DNA from: Prevotellaceae bacterium
Lineage (GTDB): Bacteria; Bacteroidota; Bacteroidia; Bacteroidales; UBA932
Assembly: GCA_031289385.1 (NCBI GenBank)
Contig: JAITPP010000194.1
Location: 1 to 28,127, forward strand
Length of the DNA: 28,127 nucleotides
Reading direction: 5' to 3'
The notes beneath the pieces were generated by a model. That model saw nothing but the letters and a program-made list of their open reading frames with translations. It did no database searches and was not told where the DNA came from. Below are positions 21,799 to 28,127 of this stretch, piece by piece; the stretch's first letter is position 1; each line of letters starts with the position of its first letter. The position numbers and the translations under genes were made by a program.

Positions 21799-24636
21799 TT
21801 AAAACGATACCGCACCTATCAAGCGTATTCCAAAATCGGAATTTAAATTTGTTTTGTGCAGGCGCAATCCTAATGTTACGGGATAGGGCATGCGCAACCA
21901 ATGGGCATCAAATAAAATCTCTGCGCCATACGAATGTATATTGTATGTTGGGCTGTATCGGTTTGTATTTTGCGCAAAATCGTAAAATAAATTTGCTCGC
22001 AAACGAGTGATATACGTCAATGAGCCTATATTAAAATCGGGATATGCTATCGGAAATGTATAATCAGCCGTGAGCATTTTCAGTTTTTCGCTGAGTATAT
22101 TGTCGGTTTCGCGTGGAAAATCGTAAATTGTAGAATAAAAATATCGTTTTACATCTTGATTTTGATACAGTGCTGACAGTCGCAATCCGTGATTAGAAAA
22201 CAATCCCGGAACATACACCATGATTTTTGCCCCATAAATATTTCCAAAATTTTCGGTATCGAAAGGTGAATTTTTATATTGAAAATTTAATATCAAACCC
22301 CATTTTGGAAAAATATCTCTTGCTGCCAAACGCTTGTAAAAATAAGCATTTAGCGCGTATTCGGCAAGGTTTGCGTTTTTCATGGCAGAGTTGCTCACTA
22401 CAAAATATTTTGAGTTGCTCACAGAAAATTTAACTATCGGCGTGATGCCTGCATTGTAACGCGCATTTGAAAAATTAAACGGTATGTATGCTGTTGCTTC
22501 GATGTTAAATCGGTTGTCGTTTCCCAAACTTAAATATCCTTCGTTTATTAAAAAGTTTTTTCCGCCGCCGTAATGTCCTTCGATATTAATAACGGGAAAC
22601 CAGCCTGTATATGTAACGCCGGCGTGCAAAGCCGAATAATTGTTGCGATACGAATATGCTAATTGCGCTGTTGTATTTCCAAGTAAATTTTGTGAAATTA
22701 ATGTTGCGCCTAAACTAAGTTTATCGTCGCTATTGGTGTCATTATCAGTGAATGAGATAATAACCTGTTCGGGATTTATGCCTGCGTAAAACGGTAACCA
22801 ATTTCGCACTCTTAATAAATTTGACGTTTTATTATACGGTTTTGTTTCGTAATTTTTTTTATGCGTCAAATCAACCGTGTCAATAACAAAATTCTCTTGT
22901 ACAGCAACAGTTTCGGCAAGTTCAAATTTATACGGTTGCGTCCAATCTATTTGGATATTTTCGTCGATTGCAAGTTTTTTTGTTGCAATTTTTAGTCCGT
23001 TGCTGTTGTATTCTGAATATATTAAATCTCCGTATTTATTTGTATTAGCGGCTATTGCGCCAAACTGAGAATTTGTAATTTGATGTATTTTTTTTGTTTT
23101 GGTTGATATTAAATATAAATTATCAACACCATCAAAACCCGAATTAAAAATAATATCGCTACCGTAAAAACTAATATTTGCAAGGCTTGTAAACGATTGT
23201 TCAATTAAAATATTCCATTTCTTATTTTCAATATCAAATATTTGCAGCGAAATTCCTTCGTTGGAAAGTAAACTTGTTGCAATTTTGTTGCCATCGTCAT
23301 TCATGGCTAAACTAATTACAGTCGCGTTTTCAGGTGTTTCGATTTCGAATATTTCCGAAAAATTATTTTTATTCAAAATACAAATAAAATTTTTATCCAA
23401 ACGCGTGTATTTTGCGGCTGCGCACAGTTCCGCATCCTTTGCAAATGCAAGCAAACGATAACGAGTTTTCGATAAAACGGTTTTTATTTTTTTCGTTTTT
23501 AAATCATATTTTTTTATTGAATTTGTGCTTTTTGCCGTCCATCGTACATCTTTTATATTTTCGAGCCAGTAAATTTTGTTGTTGTCAAAATAAATTTTAT
23601 CGGTATAATATCCGATATTCGTAAGATGTTTTTCTTTTCCTGTTTTATCAATGATTACAAGCGATGGAAGAGATTTTAAATTTTGTTTTACGGCAACAAT
23701 TTTTTCGTCATCCGCAAAATACGGATAAAGATATTTGGTATAATCTTTTTCGTTATTGGTAATATAATTAACATTTTTTTCTGCTTGTCTATTTTCTGTT
23801 TTCCATGATTTTTTAAGGTATTCAAACGATTCGTGTTGCAGTTGTTTCAACGATGTGTCGGTGATTTTTCTAAATCCGCGAGCAAAAAAAGGAAACGATT
23901 TTGTTTGTGCGCGAGTAAGAGTTTTTTCCCAAACATCCTCGCCAAAACGTTTACGCGCAAATGTTGTTTGAATATAACCGTAAGCATACGAATTGGGAAT
24001 AAAATTTTTGTACGAGCCGTGCAACCACTTATCGTACGAAAAATTTTTATCCGACAACAAATATGCACGATATTCGGCAAGAAAAAACGACATTCGTCCG
24101 CGCCCCGATTTTGACATCGATGTTTCGGAAAGTGTTGCATCGCCTTCAAAAAACCAATCGGGAACAATTCCTGCCCATGCCACCGAAGCATAATCGCCAA
24201 ACAAATAATTTGCAAATCGCAAAACGCCTTTTGTGTTATATTTGCTTATTTGTACGTAATGCCGAAACTCATGCAGAGCAAGACTTTTAGCCCATGTCGT
24301 AACGTATAAATCGGTTATTGGCGCAGTCATAAAATCCATTTGACGCGGAGCAAAACTTACCCACGCATTTGAATTTAAATCGTTGTAATGTAAAACAACA
24401 GGAATTTTGTTTTTGTAATAATTATTAAGCGAACGCGGAACATAATTGTATGCTTTGTCCAAAACATTTGCATAATATTGCGCCGTAGAATCAATTTCGC
24501 GCGGATAAATAATTTTGAAATTAGATGTTTCTATTTGATTCCATTTTGTTGCAGGCGGCTCGTCGTAACCCTGTGCAAACATTGACGTTGCCGCAAATAC
24601 AAAAAACGCTAAACTGATAATTATTTTCTTCAACAT
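21799..24636 (-). CDS. outer-membrane HEXXH metallopeptidase with beta-propeller and beta-barrel
   Basis: This 945-aa exported protein has a signal peptide at residues 1-21 (IIISLAFFVFAATSMFA). The N-terminal domain (about 30-290) contains SLALHEFRHYVQ with a zincin HEXXH motif at 122-126, and WFFEGDATLSE with Glu164 as a likely third zinc ligand 38 residues after the HEXXH motif, as in gluzincins. Residues about 290-600 look like a TolB/WD40-type propeller, with repeated blades containing segments such as NDDGNKIATSLLSN. Residues about 620-945 are amphipathic strands with aromatic girdles ending IRLIGAVSF, consistent with an outer-membrane barrel with a terminal Phe. It starts 39 bp after nadC and may be cotranscribed with it. 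The substrate is unknown, and whether the protease is active is unproven. Confidence 0.85.
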   Translation of the reverse strand: MLKKIIISLAFFVFAATSMFAQGYDEPPATKWNQIETSNFKIIYPREIDSTAQYYANVLDKAYNYVPRSLNNYYKNKIPVVLHYNDLNSNAWVSFAPRQMDFMTAPITDLYVTTWAKSLALHEFRHYVQISKYNTKGVLRFANYLFGDYASVAWAGIVPDWFFEGDATLSETSMSKSGRGRMSFFLAEYRAYLLSDKNFSYDKWLHGSYKNFIPNSYAYGYIQTTFARKRFGEDVWEKTLTRAQTKSFPFFARGFRKITDTSLKQLQHESFEYLKKSWKTENRQAEKNVNYITNNEKDYTKYLYPYFADDEKIVAVKQNLKSLPSLVIIDKTGKEKHLTNIGYYTDKIYFDNNKIYWLENIKDVRWTAKSTNSIKKYDLKTKKIKTVLSKTRYRLLAFAKDAELCAAAKYTRLDKNFICILNKNNFSEIFEIETPENATVISLAMNDDGNKIATSLLSNEGISLQIFDIENKKWNILIEQSFTSLANISFYGSDIIFNSGFDGVDNLYLISTKTKKIHQITNSQFGAIAANTNKYGDLIYSEYNSNGLKIATKKLAIDENIQIDWTQPYKFELAETVAVQENFVIDTVDLTHKKNYETKPYNKTSNLLRVRNWLPFYAGINPEQVIISFTDNDTNSDDKLSLGATLISQNLLGNTTAQLAYSYRNNYSALHAGVTYTGWFPVINIEGHYGGGKNFLINEGYLSLGNDNRFNIEATAYIPFNFSNARYNAGITPIVKFSVSNSKYFVVSNSAMKNANLAEYALNAYFYKRLAARDIFPKWGLILNFQYKNSPFDTENFGNIYGAKIMVYVPGLFSNHGLRLSALYQNQDVKRYFYSTIYDFPRETDNILSEKLKMLTADYTFPIAYPDFNIGSLTYITRLRANLFYDFAQNTNRYSPTYNIHSYGAEILFDAHWLRMPYPVTLGLRLHKTNLNSDFGIRLIGAVSF

Positions 24637-24648
24637 TATAATTTTTTT

Positions 24649-24683
24649 TAACCATTAATCACTAACCACTAATCATTAATTAA
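24649..24683. repeat. short heptad array between nadC and the peptidase gene
   Basis: Five 7-bp words in phase (TAACCAT, TAATCAC, TAACCAC, TAATCAT, TAATTAA) run into and include the nadC stop codon at 24676-24678. They belong to the same style of word array seen elsewhere in the window, with variable positions at fixed places. Confidence 0.6.
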
Positions 24684-25527
24684 CCGCCTTCAAACTCAAA
24701 TCCAAACTTTTTATTTGATGAGTAAGCGCGCCGACAGAAATAAAATCTACTCCACATTCGGCATAGTCCCGCAAATTGCTGATAGTTATGCCGCCCGACG
24801 ATTCTGTTTTATATTTTCCATTAATCAATTTTACCGCTTCACGAGTTGTTGCAATGTCAAAATTATCAAGCATAATTATGTCCACGCCGCCAATTTGCAT
24901 AACTTTTTTTATATCGGCTATGCTGCGAACTTCTATTTCAATTTTTAGCAAACGATGCTTTTCTTTCAGATAATTTTGTGCTTTCAAAATGGCATTTTCA
25001 ATTCCGCCGGCAAAGTCTATGTGATTATCTTTCAACATTATCATATCAAACAAACCCATTCTGTGATTTTCGCCGCCGCCTGTTTTCACAGCCATTTTGT
25101 CAAGAACGCGCATTCCCGGCGTGGTTTTGCGAGTGTCGAGTATTTTTGTTTTCAGTCCTTCGAGGCACTTTAAATAATCGGCTGTTGTTGTGGCAATTCC
25201 ACTCATGTGCTGCATAACGTTCAACACTAATCGTTCCGATTGCAAAAGCGATTGTATTCTGCCCTCGACGTAAAAAGCAATATCGCCGAATTTTATTTTG
25301 TCGCCATCGTGCAGCAGTTGTTCGATAATTTTTATATCGCTGTCGATACGATTAAAAATTTGTTTTGCAATTTCTATTCCTGCAATTATACCATCTTGTT
25401 TAACAAGTAATTTCATTCGTCCGCGAGCATCAAACGGAATTGTTGACAGCGATGAATGGTCGCCATCGCCTATGTCTTCTTTTATTAGCAACGAAATTAA
25501 ATCGTCGATAAAATTCTGATATTTCAT
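24676..25527 (-). CDS. nadC: nicotinate-nucleotide pyrophosphorylase (carboxylating) NadC
   Basis: NadC (quinolinate phosphoribosyltransferase) converts quinolinate and PRPP to nicotinate mononucleotide, CO2 and PPi in de novo NAD synthesis. The 283-aa product has the expected layout: an N-terminal open-sandwich domain starting DLISLLIKEDIGDGDHSS, the active-site DTRKTTPG at 131-138, GGGENHRMGL at 150-159, and KDNH at 166-169. The C-terminal barrel residues VDIIMLDNF and ESSGGITISN are also present. Length is normal. The partner genes nadA and nadB are not in the window. A TAnnTTTG box lies upstream (25563-25570). The peptidase gene follows after 39 bp. Confidence 0.98.
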   Translation of the reverse strand: MKYQNFIDDLISLLIKEDIGDGDHSSLSTIPFDARGRMKLLVKQDGIIAGIEIAKQIFNRIDSDIKIIEQLLHDGDKIKFGDIAFYVEGRIQSLLQSERLVLNVMQHMSGIATTTADYLKCLEGLKTKILDTRKTTPGMRVLDKMAVKTGGGENHRMGLFDMIMLKDNHIDFAGGIENAILKAQNYLKEKHRLLKIEIEVRSIADIKKVMQIGGVDIIMLDNFDIATTREAVKLINGKYKTESSGGITISNLRDYAECGVDFISVGALTHQIKSLDLSLKAVN

Positions 25528-25562
25528 GTCTTTTTTATTTTGAAAATATAATTTGTAAAGTG

Positions 25563-25570
25563 CAAAGTTA
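25563..25570 (-). promoter_or_regulatory. -7 box upstream of nadC
   Basis: The minus strand reads TAACTTTG, an exact TAnnTTTG match, 35 bp before the nadC ATG. No TTG occurs at the proper -33 spacing. The octamer array starts only 14 bp further upstream and would occupy the -33 and UP region. Confidence 0.5.
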
Positions 25571-25584
25571 TAAAATTATATTAG

Positions 25585-25728
25585 TTGTTGATTTGCTTAT
25601 TTGCTTATTTGTTGATTTGTTGATTTGTTGATTTGTTGATTTGTTGATTTGTTGATTTGTTGATTTGCTTATTTGCTTATTTGTTGATTTGCTTATTTGT
25701 TGATTTGTTGATTTGCTTATTTGTTGAT
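25585..25728. repeat. tandem array of 18 octanucleotide words, TTGTTGAT and TTGCTTAT
   Basis: The 144 bp divide exactly into 18 units of 8 bp, and every unit is either TTGTTGAT or TTGCTTAT with no other variant and no phase slip. The two words differ only at positions 4-6. The order is irregular: single, double and one run of seven TTGTTGAT units. It lies between the nadC promoter and the next array at 25736. Non-coding. Confidence 0.95.
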
Positions 25729-25735
25729 TTGAAGC

Positions 25736-25819
25736 ACGCAGATGACGCAGATTAGACGGATTTACGCAGATTTTTTGATTTAAAAAATCTTGACAAACTT
25801 TATGGACTTGACAAACTTT
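25736..25819. repeat. 9-bp word array plus an 18-bp-period direct repeat
   Basis: Positions 25736-25772 read as ACGCAGATG, ACGCAGATT, AGACGGATT and then TACGCAGATT, four 9-10-bp variants of one word. After a short A/T stretch, CTTGACAAACTTT occurs at 25789-25801 and again at 25807-25819, an 18-bp period. The following bases keep related ACTTT words to about 25841. Nothing here is coding. Confidence 0.75.
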
Positions 25820-25876
25820 CTAACTTTTTATGAACTTTATGTTTAAAAAGAAAAAATAATATCCCAATAAACAAAA

Positions 25877-25914
25877 AAAAGCATTTCTCAAAAATATCCC
25901 AGAGAAACGCTTTT
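25877..25914 (-). terminator. intrinsic terminator of the C69 dipeptidase gene
   Basis: AAAAGC and TTTCTC (25877-25889) pair with GAGAAA and GCTTTT (25902-25914) with one mismatched position and a 12-base loop. On the minus strand the hairpin is followed by a run of T, TTTTGTTT. It lies about 100 bp after the stop, beyond the heptad array at 25937. Confidence 0.75.
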
Positions 25915-25936
25915 CTATTAACTATCATCGTATTTC

Positions 25937-26013
25937 CAATGACTAACGACTAATGACTTACGACTAAATACTAAATACTAACGACTTATGACTTACGACT
26001 TACAACTTACAAC
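25937..26013. repeat. heptad array of 11 words that supplies the stop of the dipeptidase gene
   Basis: On the minus strand 11 units of 7 bp run in phase from 26013 to 25937: GTTGTAA twice, then GTCGTAA, GTCATAA, GTCGTTA, GTATTTA twice, GTCGTAA, GTCATTA, GTCGTTA and GTCATTG. The first G of the array is the last base of the TAG stop codon of the dipeptidase gene. GTCGTTA and GTATTTA are shared with the array at 2785-3001, here in the opposite orientation. Confidence 0.9.
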
Positions 26014-27716
26014 TAATCTTTAACAACTTTCAAAACATCGCCGTTATCTTCTACAATTTTTTTCATCCAAAATTCGGGTAATTGAGGGTGTGCCGGTTGT
26101 ACGGGATAATTATCTTCGGTGCGTTCAAATTTGCCGTCTTTTTCAATTTTTACGTTTCCGTCCATATATTTTACGAGCAAATAAGCATCAAGTTTTTTCC
26201 ATCTGTTAAATAATTCCTGCGCTCGCTGCAACGAAAATTCGGTTAAATATTTTATTGCCTCGTCTTGGTTTTCGGCATAAATGCTTTGTGCTTTTTTGTC
26301 AATATCTTCTATCATTTTTTCCGATTCGTTTTCAAAGTTTTTTTGAACTTTCTGAATGTCTGCGCTCATTACATCATAACGCGAATATGCAAAATTGGTA
26401 ACTCTGTTGAACAGCCAAAATGCAGAATTTTCGGAGTATGTAAGCAAATCGCCATTACCAACTTCAAAAATTTCGGGAACTTTTGTTGCGCTGCAATATA
26501 TAGGCGTGAGGCTTGACGTAGAAGCGTCATCAACCGAAAACCACAAAATTCCGCCAATCGGATTTGGCAACCACGAGCGTCCTTCGGCGATAAACCAAAA
26601 ACCTGTTTGCTGTGTTGCCGTAGCGCGTTCGTGTACATACGTTTCGCCTTCAAATTCAAATTCCATAGGACGCCAGCGATAAGGACATTTGTACGCGCCT
26701 GCGCCAATATCTTTTGTCATATCCATTTTTGTGCCTTCGTAATGATCGCGCATTGCGATTTTAACATCTTCGAGCGAAAGTTTTTTATCGGGTTTTATGT
26801 AAAGCGGCATACGATTTTTCAAATTATAACCCATAGCATAATCTTCATATTGCCACATCGAATTGTTTACTTGCTTGAAAAACGACCAAACTCGCGCTTC
26901 GCAAGCCCGTGCTCCGCTAAAATCAAGAGGTGCGTAAGTGTCGGAAAAACTAAATTCGGCGTCTGTTCCCGAAAAATAACCTGCGCTGCGTGCAAACGAA
27001 ATCACATCTTCGGCATAAACATATTCGACTTCGGCATTAAAAATTTTATCAATATTTTTTGAAGATATTGAATTTTTCACTTTTTTGCCTTCAAGCGGAA
27101 ATGTTGTAATGCGCGCCTGATTTGCGTGTCCCGAAACATATCCATCGGGAATACGAACTGCAACCCACACCGCGCCTTTGTCGGTTTTACCTTTGCCAAT
27201 CATTTCAAAAATCCATACTTCGTTTGCATCGCTTATCGAAAACGATTCGCCTTCCGACGCATAACCGTAAGTATTCAACAGTTCGCAAATGATTTTTATT
27301 GCCTCGCGTGCTGTGCGCGAGCGTTGCAGAGCAATGTAGATAAGACTTCCGTAGTCAATAATTCCGCTGCCTGCAAGTTCGTGGCGACCGCCGTAAGTTG
27401 TTTCGCCTATTGCAACCGAATGTTCGTTCATATTTCCTATAACTCTGTACGTTTCGGCAGCCTGAGCAATTTCGCCGAGATATTTGTTTGTATCCCATTC
27501 GTAAATTTTTAGCATTGTTCCGGCAGGATATTTTGCCGCCGCCCAAAAATAAAGTTCACCGTATAAAACGTGAGAATCAGCACTATACGAAATAAATGTA
27601 GAGCCTGTTGCCGATGCGCCTTTGGTTACCAAAAAATTTGTACATGCCTGCGAATTGTTATAATTCACCGACAAAATAATCGCAATAATAATTGTAATAA
27701 TACTTCTTTTTTTCAT
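26013..27716 (-). CDS. secreted C69-family dipeptidase (PepD-like)
   Basis: This 567-aa exported protein has a signal peptide at about residues 1-24 (SIITIIIAIILSVNYNNSQA). It is followed directly by Cys25 in ACTNFLVTKGASATGSTFISYSAD. In family C69 the catalytic nucleophile is an N-terminal Cys freed by processing, so cleavage between Ala24 and Cys25 would activate the enzyme. Further family features are NEHSVAIGETTYGGR, LIYIALQRSRTAREAI, WIFEMIGKGKTDKGAVWVAV, and the late segments ACEARVWSFFKQ and GGILWFSVDDASTSSLTPIY. These enzymes release dipeptides from short peptides, probably in the periplasm for nutrition. It is monocistronic, with a TAnnTTTG box upstream and a terminator downstream. 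Confidence 0.93.
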   Translation of the reverse strand: MKKRSIITIIIAIILSVNYNNSQACTNFLVTKGASATGSTFISYSADSHVLYGELYFWAAAKYPAGTMLKIYEWDTNKYLGEIAQAAETYRVIGNMNEHSVAIGETTYGGRHELAGSGIIDYGSLIYIALQRSRTAREAIKIICELLNTYGYASEGESFSISDANEVWIFEMIGKGKTDKGAVWVAVRIPDGYVSGHANQARITTFPLEGKKVKNSISSKNIDKIFNAEVEYVYAEDVISFARSAGYFSGTDAEFSFSDTYAPLDFSGARACEARVWSFFKQVNNSMWQYEDYAMGYNLKNRMPLYIKPDKKLSLEDVKIAMRDHYEGTKMDMTKDIGAGAYKCPYRWRPMEFEFEGETYVHERATATQQTGFWFIAEGRSWLPNPIGGILWFSVDDASTSSLTPIYCSATKVPEIFEVGNGDLLTYSENSAFWLFNRVTNFAYSRYDVMSADIQKVQKNFENESEKMIEDIDKKAQSIYAENQDEAIKYLTEFSLQRAQELFNRWKKLDAYLLVKYMDGNVKIEKDGKFERTEDNYPVQPAHPQLPEFWMKKIVEDNGDVLKVVKD

Positions 27717-27745
27717 TTTTTTGATTTTTTTTTAATTTTTTTGTA

Positions 27746-27753
27746 CAAATATA
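27746..27753 (-). promoter_or_regulatory. -7 box upstream of the C69 dipeptidase gene
   Basis: The minus strand reads TATATTTG, an exact TAnnTTTG match, 29 bp before the ATG at 27716. A TTTTTG lies 14 bp upstream, closer than the usual 19-21 bp, so the -33 element is weak. Confidence 0.5.
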
Positions 27754-28127
27754 TAAATTATTTTCTACAAAAACTAAACAGAAGATTGATATGCCTGAAT
27801 AAAATCATTTTTTGCGGAGAATGAAATTTAGTATTAGTCGGAAGTTAAAGAAGTTAATTGTGATATTAAAACTTTCGCGGTTAAAAAACAATCAAAAAAT
27901 GTTTAATTTTTTTACCGAGCGATGCAAACCTACGGCTTGCGCTTTGTATAAAACAATCTTTTATATGTTATTTTTTATTACCAAATACTAACGACTAAAT
28001 AATGAAAATAATTACTAACTTTGCGAATAATAAAAACAAGAAAATTTTAAAATAATTTATAATAAAAAGATATATAGACAGAAAAAAAAGAATACAAAGT
28101 AAAAAAATAAAATAATAGGGCTTTTAG
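27754..28127. other. non-coding right end with repeat fragments and a rightward promoter-like site
   Basis: No gene is supported here. Visible items are GAAGTTAAAGAAGTTA at about 27841-27856 (also at about 3005-3020); a small imperfect hairpin, GCAAACC TAC GGCTTGC, near 27925-27941; and heptads GTATTTG and GTCGTTA on the minus strand at 27982-27995. TAACTTTG at 28016-28023 on the plus strand is an exact -7 box. It is followed by 100 bp of A-rich sequence without ATG, probably the leader of a gene that starts past the window. Confidence 0.5.

Noticed and set aside
27754..28127. tRNA or riboswitch in the right-end gap
   Set aside because: No cloverleaf, conserved T-loop or known riboswitch core was visible; only a short imperfect hairpin.

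Overview
The window is AT-rich DNA from a member of the Bacteroidetes, most likely a Bacteroidales-like lineage. I infer this from the division/cell-wall (dcw) gene order without ddl, murB or murF, the long MraY with an extra loop, the C69 dipeptidase, and repeated matches to the Bacteroidetes sigma-A -7 box TAnnTTTG with no Shine-Dalgarno sequences. The species cannot be named from sequence alone.

Layout. (1) Positions 1-1188 hold small, partly decayed genes for short proteins, two of them with signal peptides. Two share a C-terminal motif, and a 165-bp element with 28-bp inverted ends lies between them. (2) Positions 1189-2715 hold a YebC-family gene and a membrane-anchored TPR gene, both on the minus strand, with a strong terminator between them. 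(3) Positions 2785-3133 are two tandem arrays of 7-bp words. (4) Positions 3254-4942 hold an OmpA-like/TPR lipoprotein gene split by one in-frame TAA. (5) Positions 5038-20451 are a compact minus-strand dcw operon: mraZ, rsmH, ftsL-like, ftsI with PASTA, murE, mraY, murD, ftsW, murG, murC, ftsQ, ftsA, ftsZ. Gaps are at most 28 bp and several genes overlap. (6) Positions 20452-21152 are a divergent AT-rich region with the mraZ promoter, three 10-bp-spaced MraZ-like boxes, a cluster of DnaA-box-like 9-mers and a good promoter for the rightward gene. (7) Positions 21153-21587 hold an unrecognised 144-aa gene with its own terminator. (8) Positions 21799-27716 hold an outer-membrane HEXXH peptidase/propeller/barrel protein, nadC and a C69 dipeptidase. 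(9) The right end is non-coding and carries a promoter-like site for a gene beyond the window.

How the genes work together. The dcw operon encodes the cytoplasmic Mur ligases that build UDP-MurNAc-peptide (MurC, D, E; DAP-type by the DNPR motif), the lipid I/II steps (MraY, MurG), the septal synthase pair FtsW-FtsI, the FtsL/FtsQ scaffold and the FtsA-FtsZ ring. MraZ is the probable autoregulator.

The least explained signal is the set of intergenic word arrays: 7-bp words at 2785, 3029, 21651, 25937 and 27982, 8-bp words at 25585, and 9-bp words at 25736. Each array keeps strict phase over up to 31 units but switches among a few word variants. They sit only between genes, next to terminators, stop codons and promoters, and are absent from the dcw operon.
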